A DNA stretch of 64,000 nt, from positions 310,001-374,000 of the forward strand of contig NZ_JTDI01000007.1 of NCBI RefSeq assembly GCF_000802225.1. Reading direction: 5' to 3'. Source of the stretch: Novosphingobium malaysiense. Lineage in GTDB: Bacteria > Pseudomonadota > Alphaproteobacteria > Sphingomonadales > Sphingomonadaceae. The notes under the pieces were generated by a model. The model saw only the letters and a list, made by a program, of their open reading frames with translations, was not told the origin of the DNA and did not search any database. Each line of letters begins with the position of its first letter. The first letter of the stretch is position 1. The translations under genes were made by a program, and so were the position numbers. Shown here piece after piece: positions 10,365 through 19,669 of the stretch.

Positions 10365-11258
10365 TCAGCCGCGAGGGCGGGCCTGCCGGTAGGTGCCCAG
10401 GGGGCGCACATACTTGCAATGGAAGGCCAGTTCCTGAAGCGCCAGGTCCACGCGCGGGTCGCCGGGAGCCCCTTCGATGTCGGCATAGAAGGTGGACGCG
10501 GCGAAGCTGGCCCCAATCTGGTAGCTCTCCAGTTTGGTCATGTTGACGCCGTTGGTCGCGAAACCGCCCAGCGCCTTGTAAAGCGCGGCGGGGATGTTGC
10601 GCACTTCGAAGATGAACGTCGTCATCGCCGGTTGGCCCTGCAGCGTGAAGGGATCGAGCGGCTCCTTGGCCAGCACCACGAAACGCGTGGTATTGTCCGC
10701 CGCGTCCTCGACGTGCTCGTCGACGATGTTCAGGCCATAAAGCTCCGCGGCAAGCTTGGGCGCGATCGCACAGGCTTCCGAATCGCCCTGCTCGCGCACG
10801 AAGGCGGCGGCGCCGGCCGTATCGGCATAGGACATTGGCACGATGCCGCGTTCGCGGAGATAGTGACGCGACTGGCCGAGCGCCTGCGGATGGCTGTAGG
10901 CAGCCTTGAACGGACCGTCGCCCAGCGCCATCAGCGCATGATGAATCGACATGAAATGCTCACCGACGATCGAAAGCCCGCTTTCCGGCAGCAGGAAATG
11001 GATGTCGGCCACCCGCCCATGCTGCGAGTTCTCGATCGGAATGATCGCCCTTTCTGCGCGCCCCTCCTTTACCGCATCGAGCGCATCCTCGAAGGAAAAG
11101 CACGGAAGCGGAAGGCAATCGGGGTCGTATTCGAGCGCGGCGCGGTGCGAATTGCAGCCCGGCGCCCCCTGCAGCGCCATGGCGCGCGCCGGGTCGGTGG
11201 CTGCAGCCTCGCCCATGCGGGCAACGAGTTCCAGAGCGGGTCCAGGATAGGAATGCAT
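10365..11258 (-). CDS. pheA: Prephenate dehydratase
   Basis: A 297-residue monofunctional enzyme that turns prephenate into phenylpyruvate in phenylalanine synthesis. The catalytic domain shows YPGPALELVA at the N-terminus (GxxGx-like), the PIENSQHGRV block and the NTTRFVVL motif, whose threonine-arginine pair is catalytic. A C-terminal ACT domain carries FATNGVNMTKLESYQIG, the phenylalanine-sensing site; ESY replaces the ESRP of enteric enzymes, as in other alphaproteobacteria. ATG 11258 is chosen; the longer frame to 11357 would run into the promoter region of the divergent cytochrome c gene. Feedback inhibition by phenylalanine is expected from the ACT domain. Confidence 0.95.
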   Translation of the reverse strand: MHSYPGPALELVARMGEAAATDPARAMALQGAPGCNSHRAALEYDPDCLPLPCFSFEDALDAVKEGRAERAIIPIENSQHGRVADIHFLLPESGLSIVGEHFMSIHHALMALGDGPFKAAYSHPQALGQSRHYLRERGIVPMSYADTAGAAAFVREQGDSEACAIAPKLAAELYGLNIVDEHVEDAADNTTRFVVLAKEPLDPFTLQGQPAMTTFIFEVRNIPAALYKALGGFATNGVNMTKLESYQIGASFAASTFYADIEGAPGDPRVDLALQELAFHCKYVRPLGTYRQARPRG

Positions 11259-11378
11259 GATGCCAGCGCGCTTAAGCGGCAACGGCGATATCCGCAATGG
11301 CTCTTGCACTCCGCGCTGGCCGACACTAGAGCGCGTCCGATCCGAATGACATAACATTCACCTGCGGGGCATGCACGA

Positions 11379-12065
11379 ATGGACGATCGTTTCAACACCA
11401 TTGCCGGCTGGACGCTTTTCGCCGGCATCGTCGGGCTTGGCCTGAGCATTGTCAGTTCGCATTATTTCGAGGCCGACAAGCACGAGCGTCCGGAAACAAT
11501 GGGCTATGCCATCGAAGGCGTTGCCGAAGAGGGCGAAGGCGCCAAGGAAGTTCCTTTCGCGAACCTCCTGGCCGTGGCCGACGTCGCCAAGGGCGAGTCA
11601 ATCTTCGCCAAGTGCAAGTCGTGCCACACCATCAACGAAGGCGGCGCCAACGGTATTGGTCCGAACCTGCATGGCGTGGTCGGCGAACCGATCGGCAAGG
11701 GCGTCGGCGGGTTCGCCTTCTCCGATGCACTCAAGAGCGTGGGCGGCACCTGGACGTTCGATCAGCTCAACGAATGGCTGAAGAGCCCCAAGGCGTTCGC
11801 GCCAGGCACCAAGATGACCTTTGCGGGTCTGTCCAAGCCACAGGATCGCGCGGACATCATCGCCTATCTCAACACGCAGGGCTCGAACCTGCCGCTTCCC
11901 GAACCGGTCGCGGAAGAGGAAGCGCCCGCAGAAGGTGATGCATCGGCCACTGCCGAAGGCGGTGAAGAAGCTGCAGCAGAAGGCAATGCCGAAGTGACGG
12001 CAGACGAGCCTGCCGGCGTGGCCGACCGCGCCGTGGGCAATGTTGCCGACACACCGCTGAACTGA
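11379..12065 (+). CDS. Membrane-anchored c-type cytochrome (cytochrome c2 / CycM-like)
   Basis: A 228-residue protein. An uncleaved N-terminal anchor (AGWTLFAGIVGLGLSIV, near residues 9-25) precedes one class I cytochrome c domain with haem site CKSCH near residue 82. The distal methionine is in GTKMTFAGL. It would carry electrons from the bc1 complex to terminal oxidases on the periplasmic face. The last ~55 residues form an Ala/Glu-rich low-complexity tail (EEEAPAEGDAS...), unusual for CycM. The gene diverges from pheA across a 120 bp spacer and ends before a hairpin terminator. Confidence 0.93.
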   Translation: MDDRFNTIAGWTLFAGIVGLGLSIVSSHYFEADKHERPETMGYAIEGVAEEGEGAKEVPFANLLAVADVAKGESIFAKCKSCHTINEGGANGIGPNLHGVVGEPIGKGVGGFAFSDALKSVGGTWTFDQLNEWLKSPKAFAPGTKMTFAGLSKPQDRADIIAYLNTQGSNLPLPEPVAEEEAPAEGDASATAEGGEEAAAEGNAEVTADEPAGVADRAVGNVADTPLN

Positions 12066-12093
12066 TCCGGTTACGAAATCCGGCTATGCCGGT

Positions 12094-12141
12094 CGAAAAC
12101 GGTCCGCAGGCGCCACCGAGTCGCTTGGCGGGCCGTTTTCG
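12094..12141. terminator. Bidirectional hairpin terminator between cytochrome c and rlmE
   Basis: A perfect 9 bp outer stem CGAAAACGG / CCGTTTTCG encloses an inner CGCCA / TGGCG stem. The outer arms give a T-run on either strand, so it can stop transcription from the cytochrome gene (+) and from the convergent ppx-rlmE operon (-). Confidence 0.75.
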
Positions 12142-12201
12142 TTAAATCTCCAGAAGGCCGCCCGGCACCGACCGGGCCGGGTCGCGCGGTGCTGAAACGG
12201 G

Positions 12202-12861
12202 TCAGCCTTTGAAGCCCTTGGCTATGACGTACCACTCCGACGAGTCCTTGCGGCTCGCAGGGGGCTTGGCGTGCTTCACACTGGTGAAATGGCGCTTGAG
12301 CAGGGCCAGAAGTTCCCTGTCCGTCCCGCCCGCAAGCACCTTGGCAACAAATGTACCGCCAGGCGCAAGCGTCTGGATTGCAAAATCGGCAGCCGTTTCC
12401 ACGAGGCCCATCGTGCGCAGGTGATCGGTCTGCTTGTGACCGACGGTATTGGCCGCCATGTCGGAAAGCACGAGATCGGGCGGCCCGTCCAGCGCGCCTT
12501 CCAGCGCCGCCGGCGCTTCGTCGGCCATGAAATCCATCTCGAAGATGGTCACGCCTTCGATCGGATCGGTCGGCAGAAGGTCGATGCCCACCACCCTGGC
12601 CTTCGGGCATTTCAGGCGCAGCACCTGGCTCCAGCCACCGGGCGCGATACCGAGATCGACCGCCCGTTCCACACCCTTGAACAGGCCGAACTTCTCGTCG
12701 AGCTCGATAAGCTTGTAGGCGGCACGGCTGCGATATCCGTCGGCCTTGGCCTTCTTGACATAGGGATCGTTGATCTGGCGCTGCAGCCAACGCGCCGAGC
12801 TCGTGGTGCGCTTCTTCGCCGTGCGAAGCCGCTCGCCGGGATTGCGTCCGGACCGGCTCAT
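12202..12861 (-). CDS. rlmE: 23S rRNA 2'-O-ribose U2552 methyltransferase RlmE (FtsJ/RrmJ)
   Basis: A 219-residue SAM-dependent methyltransferase of the large ribosomal subunit. The SAM-binding loop is VDLGIAPGGWSQ. The K-D-K-E catalytic tetrad is all visible: K in RAAYKL, D in LSDMAAN, K in FVAKVLAGG and E in SSEWYVIAKG. ATG 12861 is chosen because the family body starts shortly after it (SARWLQRQ, DPYVKKAK); the upstream extension to 12939 overlaps ppx. It lies 13 bp after ppx and is probably co-transcribed. The pairing of ppx and rlmE is common in sphingomonads (recalled, not checked). Confidence 0.95.
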   Translation of the reverse strand: MSRSGRNPGERLRTAKKRTTSSARWLQRQINDPYVKKAKADGYRSRAAYKLIELDEKFGLFKGVERAVDLGIAPGGWSQVLRLKCPKARVVGIDLLPTDPIEGVTIFEMDFMADEAPAALEGALDGPPDLVLSDMAANTVGHKQTDHLRTMGLVETAADFAIQTLAPGGTFVAKVLAGGTDRELLALLKRHFTSVKHAKPPASRKDSSEWYVIAKGFKG

Positions 12862-12874
12862 TGGGTGTATCCTT

Positions 12875-14167
12875 TCATCGCGACGCCACGGCGCGCCGGA
12901 CGCTTGCCCCCGCCGCCCTTGCGCCATGCCTGCGGCCATGGCCGTGCGACGCGATCAGGCTGCGCAGGATGCCCTCGCGGATCCCGCGGTCTGCCACGCC
13001 GAGGCGAGCCGCCGGCCACAGGTCGAGGATCGCTTCCAGGATCGCGCAGCCGGCCACGACCAGATCCGCCCGTTCGCGGCCTATGCAGTTGAGCTCGCGC
13101 CGTTCCTCGACCGCCATCGACGACAAGCGGCCGCTGATCTCGCGCATCGACGCGGCCGGCACGATCAGACCGTCCACCATGCGGCGGTCATATTGGGGCA
13201 GTTCGAGATGCAGGCTCGCCAGCGTGGTGACCGTACCGCTGGTGCCTAGCAGGCGCAGCGGGCCGGCCCGGCCGGCGCTTTCGCGCGCGCCCGCGATGCG
13301 CTTGGAAAAAGCCGAGAAGCTCTCGGACACCAGGTTGTGCATGTGGCGATACCGCTCGAGCCGCTCTTCCATGCTGTGACCTTCGGGGCCGCAGCTTTCG
13401 GTCAGCGAAACAACGCCCCAGGGCACGCTCTGCCAGTCGAGGATGCGCGGCACCGTGCCGGTACTCTCGATCAGGACGAGTTCGGTCGATCCCCCGCCGA
13501 TATCGAAGATCATCGCCGGTCCCAGGCCGTCCTCGAGCAGCACGTGGCATCCCAGCACGGCCAGCCGGGCCTCTTCGCGGGCGCTGATGATGTCCAGCGC
13601 AATCCCCGTTTCGCGGCGGACCCGCTCGATGAACTCCGGACCGTTCTCTGCGCGGCGGCAGGCCTCTGTCGCTACGGAGCGCGCCAGAAACACGTTCCGG
13701 CGCATCAGCTTGTCGGCACAGACCCGCAAGGCGGCCAGAGTCCGGTCCATCGCCTCGTCGGACAGTTTTCCCGACTGCGCCAGCCCTTCCCCCAACCGAA
13801 CCACCCGGCTGAAAGCGTCGATCACGGTAAAGTTCTCACCGGAAGGCCGCGCGATAAGCAACCGGCAGTTGTTCGTCCCGAGGTCGATCGCCGCGTAGGA
13901 TTGTCGGGGCGGTCCCGGTCGTGCGGAGTTCTGCCGCGGCTGGTCCGGTCGTGCCGATTCCGGCCCTGCCGGGGCCGTAGGGCCGTTTTCGCTATATTCG
14001 CGCGGCGCGGCGTCTGCCTTCTGCGCGGGTGCCTCCCGAGGGGGGCTTTCCTTTGCCTTGGCTGTCCCGGTGGCTCGCGGGCGTGACTTGCCCTTCCGCC
14101 CTTTTCGCCGCCGCCGCTGGCGGCCCGGCACATCGACTTTCGCTGCCGGCGGATCGTGCTCCGCCAT
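12875..14167 (-). CDS. ppx: Ppx/GppA family exopolyphosphatase / pppGpp phosphohydrolase with long basic N-terminal tail
   Basis: A 430-residue protein of the sugar kinase/Hsp70-like phosphatase fold. The core starts near residue 90 with AAIDLGTNNCRLL (phosphate 1), and continues with VATEACRRAENG and IFDIGGGSTELVL (phosphate 2). The core is close to the short Ppx/GppA form of about 310 residues. The first ~88 residues are low-complexity, Pro/Arg/Lys-rich and probably disordered (RQRRRRKGRKGKSRPR). It probably hydrolyses polyphosphate or the pppGpp 5'-phosphate, linking it to the stringent response; which substrate is not decided by sequence. The start is ATG 14167; no internal start near the domain has better support. 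Confidence 0.92.
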   Translation of the reverse strand: MAEHDPPAAKVDVPGRQRRRRKGRKGKSRPRATGTAKAKESPPREAPAQKADAAPREYSENGPTAPAGPESARPDQPRQNSARPGPPRQSYAAIDLGTNNCRLLIARPSGENFTVIDAFSRVVRLGEGLAQSGKLSDEAMDRTLAALRVCADKLMRRNVFLARSVATEACRRAENGPEFIERVRRETGIALDIISAREEARLAVLGCHVLLEDGLGPAMIFDIGGGSTELVLIESTGTVPRILDWQSVPWGVVSLTESCGPEGHSMEERLERYRHMHNLVSESFSAFSKRIAGARESAGRAGPLRLLGTSGTVTTLASLHLELPQYDRRMVDGLIVPAASMREISGRLSSMAVEERRELNCIGRERADLVVAGCAILEAILDLWPAARLGVADRGIREGILRSLIASHGHGRRHGARAAGASVRRAVASR

Positions 14168-14282
14168 GTATCAATTCTCGTTCATGTCTTCCCGCCGCCA
14201 TCGGACGGGCACCTGCCAATGATGCTAACGACCTGCGACGAAAGGAGCAAGTGGGTCGGGCAGGGCGATCTTGCCAAGGTGC

Positions 14283-14311
14283 TTGACCCGAATCGCAAGC
14301 GTCTCTAGAGG
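14283..14311 (+). promoter_or_regulatory. Possible sigma70-type promoter of tRNA-Gln
   Basis: TTGACC (14283-14288) matches a -35 box, and TAGAGG (14306-14311) sits 17 bp downstream as a weak -10. The mature tRNA begins 13 bp after the -10. The -35 match is good and the -10 match is poor. Confidence 0.35.
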
Positions 14312-14323
14312 GGCGCCCTCCGG

Positions 14324-14397
14324 TGCCCCGTCGTCTAATGGTAAGACTACGGATTCTGATTCCGTCTATCGAGGTTCGAATCCTCGCGGGGCATCCA
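14324..14397 (+). tRNA. tRNA-Gln (anticodon CUG)
   Basis: A cloverleaf is readable by eye. The acceptor stem is TGCCCCG (14324-14330) pairing with CGGGGCA (14387-14393), followed by discriminator T and an encoded CCA (14395-14397). The anticodon stem is ACGGA/TCCGT around loop TTCTGAT, giving anticodon CTG. The T-arm contains GGTTCGAATCC. The D-loop TAATGGTAAGA is standard. In alphaproteobacteria this tRNA is usually charged by the Glu-tRNA amidotransferase route. Confidence 0.96.
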
Positions 14398-15024
14398 CTT
14401 CCTTCCATTCATGGCTTTGAGTGCGCTTCTCGCAGCACGTCCGACCCCGTCCAAAAGACGGGCCATTAGTCTTGCCGTGCGACTCGACGAATCAGGGGCG
14501 CGGTATCCCGGCGCAGTCGTTTCGATCGCGCCGGTGAGACGCTCCGACCGGTCATTGGCGGTTTACCATTCGGGGCATCCTTCCGTTCGGCTGCGCCCTC
14601 AATCGCTCAGGCGATGGGCCACAGACGATCACGCCGGGCCAAGCCGGCAACGCAATTGGCCGTGCGAGGATGACGCGCAAGCACACGGGATACATTCGAC
14701 ACCGCCGGGCGCGACCACGGCAGCGGGATCGTCGTCTGTGCAGCATCAAGCATCGGAAATTGCCGGTTTTCTCCGCGAAGACAGCCTGTTCGCTCGCAGC
14801 TCCAGCATACATTGCATGTACCGGAAAGAGCCGATCGACAGGCCGTCATCGCCGGACAGCGCGTCGGCGCCGATCGATTGGCTCATCGTGCCGCAAGGTA
14901 CGTGCCCGACCGGCCGGTTTGCAGCGATCCAAGCATTTATCCTTAATCGCCCGGATGGTCGTTGTAAGCGAGCCATACGTATCCCGGCGCCGCGAACATC
15001 AGCGCAACAGGGATCATATAAAAA
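14398..15024. other. 627 bp without a supportable gene, upstream of the TonB receptor
   Basis: Open frames here (for example + strand 14411-15028) have no recognisable protein character, and one runs into the receptor start. The stretch holds the receptor promoter region: CATATAAAAA lies just before its GTG. A 24-codon minus-strand frame at 14943-15017 (MIPVALMFAAPGYVWLAY...) looks like a tiny one-helix protein but has no ribosome site. No strong terminator or structured RNA was seen. Confidence 0.5.
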
Positions 15025-17499
15025 GTGAAAACCAAGACTCTTCTCCTGCTGGCCTCGGCATGCATCCTGCCTTCGCCTGCTCTGGCTTCCGAGGGCGACG
15101 CCAACACCGACAGCCCTCCGCCCCATGAAGCCCGCGTCAACCAGATGACCACCGGCGTCGCCCGTGCGCGCGACCGCCTCGACAGCGCCACCTCGACCAG
15201 CACGCTGACCGGCGACGAGATCGAGAAGTTCGGTGCCCGCTCGGTGGCCGAGATCTTCCGCAACATCCCCGGCATGCGTGCCGGCAGCACCGGTGGTGAA
15301 GGCTTTGCCAACATTTCCATCCGCGGCCTGCCGATCGCCCTGGGTGGTGCGAAGTTCCTGCAGATCCAGGAAAACGGCCTGCCGACGCTTGAATTCGGCG
15401 ACATCGCCTTCGCCACCGCCGACCAGTTCCTGCGTGCCGACCTCAACCTAGCGGGCGTGCAGGCGATCCGCGGCGGTTCGGCCTCGACCTTTGCTTCGAA
15501 CTCCTCGGGCGGCATCGTCAACCTGATCGACAAGACCGGCGACGTTGCCGGCGGCACGGTCCAGATCAGCACTGGTCTCGATTACGACAGCAAGCGGATC
15601 GATTTCGAATACGGCTCGCCGATCACGGACACGCTGCGCTTTCATGTCGGCGGCTTCTACCGCAAGGGCGAAGGCCCGCGCGCTACAGGCTTCGACGGTT
15701 TCAAGGGCGGTCAGGTCAAGTTCAACATGACCAAGGACTTCGCCGGCGGCTATGTCCGCATTTACGCCAAGCTGCTGGACGACCAGACTGTGCCGACCCC
15801 TTACGCCCCGGTTCTGGTTTCCGGTTCGGGCAGCGACCCGGACTATTCGAACGTACCGGGCCTGAACGTGCGCAAGGATTCGCTGTTCTCGCGCTATATT
15901 CCCGCGAACCTGACACTGGATGACGCAAACCAGCCGGCCAACCATGCCTATAGCGACGCAACTCACTCGAAGGTCAAATCCATCGGCTTCGAGACGAAGT
16001 TCGAAGTCGAGGGCTGGCGCATCAATGACAAGTTCCGCTTTTCCGACATCTCGGGGCACACGATCCAGCCCTACACCTTGTCCAATGCCATGGCCGCATT
16101 GCCGATCCAGTCGATCAACTCGGCTCCGGTCCTCATGGCCATGTTGCAGGCCTCAAGCCTGCAGTACGCAACCGGGCCCAATGCCGGCCAGGTGATCACG
16201 GATCCGGCCAGCCTCAACGGCAACGGCCTGCTGGCACTCCACACCGATCAGGACGTGGCCCTCAACAGCCTGAACAACATGACCAACGATATCCGCGCCA
16301 GCAAGGTGTGGGATCTCGGTTCGGGCAAGCTGACTTTCACCGCCGGCTTCTACAAGTCGAGCCAGGACATCGATACGGCGTGGACCTGGACGACCACGGT
16401 AAGCGACGTTCTCGGTGGCGGAAAAGCGCATCTGATCGACGTGTTTGCCGGACCGTATCAACTGACACAGAATGGCACGCTGGCCTACAATGCGGCGTTG
16501 ATCGGCAACTATCGCCGTGACCGCTACGATGTGAACTACGACATCAATGCGCCCTATGGCTCGCTCAACTACATGTTCGGCAAGTTGGCTCTTGGTGCGA
16601 GTGTCCGCTACGATATGGGCCGCGTGCGCGGGACACTCTACGGTTCGAGCCTTCCGGGTTCGACCGCTTCGACGACGTTCGACATCAATCGCGATGGCGT
16701 CATTTCGATACCCGAGACCAATGTCGGCATCATCGACTACACCAATCCGGCCCCGGTCCACTACAACTACGACTACCTGTCGTACTCGGTCAGCGCAAAC
16801 TACCGCATGTCGGAAAACTTCTCGCTGTTCGGCCGCTATTCCAAGGGCGGACGCGCCAATGCCGACCGCATCCTCTTCGCCAACTACGTAAGCCCGGTCA
16901 CTGGCGAGTTGCTGGTACCTGAAGCGGCTTACGACCCCGTCAAGCAGGCTGAAGGTGGCTTCAAGTACCGTGGCGATAATCTGGAAGTGTATGTGACCGG
17001 GTTCTGGGCAAAGACCGGCGAACACAACATCGAACTGGATCGCAGCTACCGGGCCTATGGTGCCGAGCTCGAGGCCGGTTACCACCGCGGCATCTTCTCG
17101 GTGTACGGCGGTGCGACCTGGACCCAGGCGGAGATCACGGCCGACGCGCTTGATCCGACCAAGATCGGCAATACGCCGAAGCAGCAAGCCGACCTGATCT
17201 TCCAGGTCACGCCGCAGGTGGAGGTCGAGAGCTTCACGATCGGCGCCAACTTCTACGGCACGACCAGCAGCTACACCGGCGACAGCAACCAGCTGAAGAT
17301 GCCGGGCTACGTCGTGACCAATGCCTTCGTGCAATACCGTCCGACCGATAGGGTCACGGTTATGCTTAATGCAAACAACCTGTTCGACGTTCTTGGTCTC
17401 GTCGAAGTCGACGCGGATTTCATCCCGTCGAGCGGCGTGGTGACGGCGCGCACGATCAATCCGCGCACCATCTCTGCCTCGTTGCGCTTCAACTTCTGA
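15025..17499 (+). CDS. TonB-dependent outer membrane receptor
   Basis: An 824-residue receptor. A signal peptide ([21 protein letters not shown]) ends at ALA-SEG. The plug domain contains [25 protein letters not shown] and [19 protein letters not shown] ~22-strand barrel follows, ending in ISASLRFNF with a terminal Phe, the outer-membrane assembly signal. The only possible start is GTG 15025, because a stop lies 4 bp upstream; the ribosome site is weak. A classic TonB box is not obvious, and the region [18 protein letters not shown] takes its place. The ligand is unknown: no iron, cobalamin or sugar genes are adjacent. Confidence 0.93.
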   Translation: MKTKTLLLLASACILPSPALASEGDANTDSPPPHEARVNQMTTGVARARDRLDSATSTSTLTGDEIEKFGARSVAEIFRNIPGMRAGSTGGEGFANISIRGLPIALGGAKFLQIQENGLPTLEFGDIAFATADQFLRADLNLAGVQAIRGGSASTFASNSSGGIVNLIDKTGDVAGGTVQISTGLDYDSKRIDFEYGSPITDTLRFHVGGFYRKGEGPRATGFDGFKGGQVKFNMTKDFAGGYVRIYAKLLDDQTVPTPYAPVLVSGSGSDPDYSNVPGLNVRKDSLFSRYIPANLTLDDANQPANHAYSDATHSKVKSIGFETKFEVEGWRINDKFRFSDISGHTIQPYTLSNAMAALPIQSINSAPVLMAMLQASSLQYATGPNAGQVITDPASLNGNGLLALHTDQDVALNSLNNMTNDIRASKVWDLGSGKLTFTAGFYKSSQDIDTAWTWTTTVSDVLGGGKAHLIDVFAGPYQLTQNGTLAYNAALIGNYRRDRYDVNYDINAPYGSLNYMFGKLALGASVRYDMGRVRGTLYGSSLPGSTASTTFDINRDGVISIPETNVGIIDYTNPAPVHYNYDYLSYSVSANYRMSENFSLFGRYSKGGRANADRILFANYVSPVTGELLVPEAAYDPVKQAEGGFKYRGDNLEVYVTGFWAKTGEHNIELDRSYRAYGAELEAGYHRGIFSVYGGATWTQAEITADALDPTKIGNTPKQQADLIFQVTPQVEVESFTIGANFYGTTSSYTGDSNQLKMPGYVVTNAFVQYRPTDRVTVMLNANNLFDVLGLVEVDADFIPSSGVVTARTINPRTISASLRFNF

Positions 17500-17505
17500 C
17501 GGAAT

Positions 17506-17538
17506 GGCGGCTGCAGGGTGCACTATCCTGCGGCCGCC
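17506..17538 (+). other. Strong 12 bp hairpin between TonB receptor and chemoreceptor genes
   Basis: GGCGGCTGCAGG pairs with CCTGCGGCCGCC (one G-T pair) around a 9-base loop. There is no T-run after it, so it is more likely an mRNA 3' stabiliser or processing point than a classical terminator. It starts 7 bp after the receptor stop. Confidence 0.55.
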
Positions 17539-17569
17539 CCCTGACGAAAGCGATCACAAGATTGGAATA

Positions 17570-19420
17570 ATGAATATGCTCAGCTCGTTGAACATTCCGA
17601 AGAAGTTGGCGGTCGCCTTCGTCGCGATCAACCTCTCGGCGGCGGTCATGATGCTGGTCTTCGCCGTCAACATCGCCATGATCAGCCGTTCAACCGAGCG
17701 GACCAATTTCCATCAGGATATCCACTCCAAGGCGCTGTCCCTGGAAACGCAGATCCTGCGTCAGAACAGCCAGGTGCGCGGATACCTGGTGACGGGTGAC
17801 GATCTCTATCTCAAGTCCTACTACGAAGGCCGCGACGAGTACGACGCGACTTCGGCCGAGCTCGAGAAAGAACTGACCAACCCGGAAATGCGCCAGAAGC
17901 TTCTGGAATCGCGCGCCGAAACGCTCAAGTGGCGTGAGGACTGGGGCGACAAGTCGATTGCCATGGTCAAGGAGGGCCGCCGTGCCGAAGCCGCCGAGCG
18001 CGTGCGCGATGCCGGCAAGGCCGCACTCGTCAGCGCCGCCGTGCTGCCCCTGCGTGACCTGCGTGACTACGAGGAAGCCCAGCTTGAAGAAGAATCGAGC
18101 GGTCAGGGTTCGGCAATCACCACGGCCTGGATCGCGCTTGCCATCGGCGGCCTTGCTCTCATCGGCATTGCCGTCACCCTGCAGCGCAAGCTCAGCCGCG
18201 ACATTGCCGTCCCCGTCGGTGAGCTGACCGATACGATGTCCGCCCTTGCGGCCGGTCGCAACGATGTATCGGTACCCGGTACCGAGCGCGTGGACGAACT
18301 GGGCAACATGGCCCGCGCCGTGCTGGTCTTCCGCGATCAGGCCGTGGCCAAGATTGCGGCCGATCAGGATCGCGAGGCAGCCATGGCCGAAATCGGCCGC
18401 AAGCTGCATGACCTTTCCGAATCCGACCTGCGTGCCCGCCTCGAGAATCTTCCCGATGCCTTTGCCTCGGTCGCACGCGATTTCAACGACGCGCTCGACC
18501 AGCTCAGCGGCGTCATGCTCTCGGTACGCGGCAGCATCAACTCTATATCGACCGGCTCGTCCGAGATCCGCCAGGCCGCGTCCGACCTGTCGAACCGCAG
18601 CGAGGAACAGGCTGCCCGCCTGCAGTCCTCGGCCGCAGCCATGGACGAGATCACCCGCAAGGTCGGCGAGAGCGCGGGCATCGTCTCGCAGGCCAACCGC
18701 GCCATGACCGAGGCGCGCGGCGAAGCCGAACAGGGCGGCGTGGTCGTCAAGCGGGCCATCGAGGCGATGAACGGCATCGACCAGGCCACGAAGGAAATCG
18801 CCGAGATCATCACCGTGATCGACGGCATCGCCTTCCAGACCAACCTGCTGGCGCTCAATGCTGGCGTGGAAGCGGCCCGCGCAGGCGATGCCGGCAAAGG
18901 CTTCGCAGTCGTCGCCTCCGAAGTGCGGGCGCTGGCCCAGCGCGCCGCCGATGCCGCATCAGACGTCAAGTCGCGCATTCTGGCTGCCACCGACCATGTC
19001 ACCTCGGGCGTCGAGCTGGTCAACGATACCGGCGGTTCGCTGACCCGCATCATCGAACGCGTCTCCAGCGTCAGTCAGTCGATCGAGGCCATGGCCGAGG
19101 CTGCCGATCAGCAGTCGACCGGCCTCCTGAAGGTCAACGAGGCCATCAGCGCGATGGACTCGATGACCCAGCAGAACGCTGCCATGGTCGAGGAAACCAC
19201 CGCCGCCACCGAAATGCTGGCACGCGAGGCCCAGCAGCTGTTCGAGGCCTTCTCGATCTTCAAGGTCGACGAAGACTCGGTGGCTCCGACGCGCTCAAGG
19301 GCTCCGACACCGCTCCCGGCTCCAGCACGCCACAGCCCGGCACCCAAGCCTGCCGCTGCGCCACTTACCGTAGGCAACCTTGCCGTGCAGGCCAACGAGG
19401 ACGACTGGTCCGAATTCTGA
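17570..19420 (+). CDS. Methyl-accepting chemotaxis protein
   Basis: A 616-residue chemoreceptor. TM1 is [26 protein letters not shown] near residues 12-37. A periplasmic helical (CHASE3-like) sensor follows, then TM2 [22 protein letters not shown] near 183-204, a HAMP domain, and a long helical hairpin whose tip [22 protein letters not shown] is the CheA/CheW contact. The C-terminus DWSEF fits the xWxxF pentapeptide that docks CheR. ATG 17570 is chosen (ATG 17576 is also possible); the longer upstream frame crosses the intergenic hairpin. No other chemotaxis gene is in the window. Confidence 0.94.
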   Translation: MNMLSSLNIPKKLAVAFVAINLSAAVMMLVFAVNIAMISRSTERTNFHQDIHSKALSLETQILRQNSQVRGYLVTGDDLYLKSYYEGRDEYDATSAELEKELTNPEMRQKLLESRAETLKWREDWGDKSIAMVKEGRRAEAAERVRDAGKAALVSAAVLPLRDLRDYEEAQLEEESSGQGSAITTAWIALAIGGLALIGIAVTLQRKLSRDIAVPVGELTDTMSALAAGRNDVSVPGTERVDELGNMARAVLVFRDQAVAKIAADQDREAAMAEIGRKLHDLSESDLRARLENLPDAFASVARDFNDALDQLSGVMLSVRGSINSISTGSSEIRQAASDLSNRSEEQAARLQSSAAAMDEITRKVGESAGIVSQANRAMTEARGEAEQGGVVVKRAIEAMNGIDQATKEIAEIITVIDGIAFQTNLLALNAGVEAARAGDAGKGFAVVASEVRALAQRAADAASDVKSRILAATDHVTSGVELVNDTGGSLTRIIERVSSVSQSIEAMAEAADQQSTGLLKVNEAISAMDSMTQQNAAMVEETTAATEMLAREAQQLFEAFSIFKVDEDSVAPTRSRAPTPLPAPARHSPAPKPAAAPLTVGNLAVQANEDDWSEF

Positions 19421-19446
19421 CCTGTCCGGCCAGACAAATCACAGAA

Positions 19447-19480
19447 GGGGGCGGTGCACGTTTGCGCCGCCCTTTTTGTT
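19447..19480 (+). terminator. Rho-independent terminator after the chemoreceptor
   Basis: GGGCGGTGCA pairs with TGCGCCGCCC (one G-T pair) around loop CGTT, followed by TTTTT. It begins 27 bp after the chemoreceptor stop. Confidence 0.85.
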
Positions 19481-19669
19481 GCCCGGCGAAGGGCTGGCCA
19501 GATACTCTCCAAGCGCCAGTTACCGGAAGCGGCACCGACGACAGGCCGGGAACATTCAATCAAAGTCGCAGTGGAGAAGCTCCGCCCAAGTGAGCTGGAC
19601 CAGCAGGCGTTGCTTGGCGAGATGACCCGCGCGCGGTAGCGCACCATATTATTGTGAAGCGAGGCCGGG

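Noticed and set aside
14808-14820. TACAT-TGC-ATGTA palindrome as an operator
   Set aside because: A 5 bp arm is expected by chance in a 600 bp stretch, and nothing else supports it.
14411-15028. 205-codon plus-strand frame between tRNA-Gln and the TonB receptor
   Set aside because: Composition is not protein-like, there is no ribosome site, and it ends inside the receptor start.
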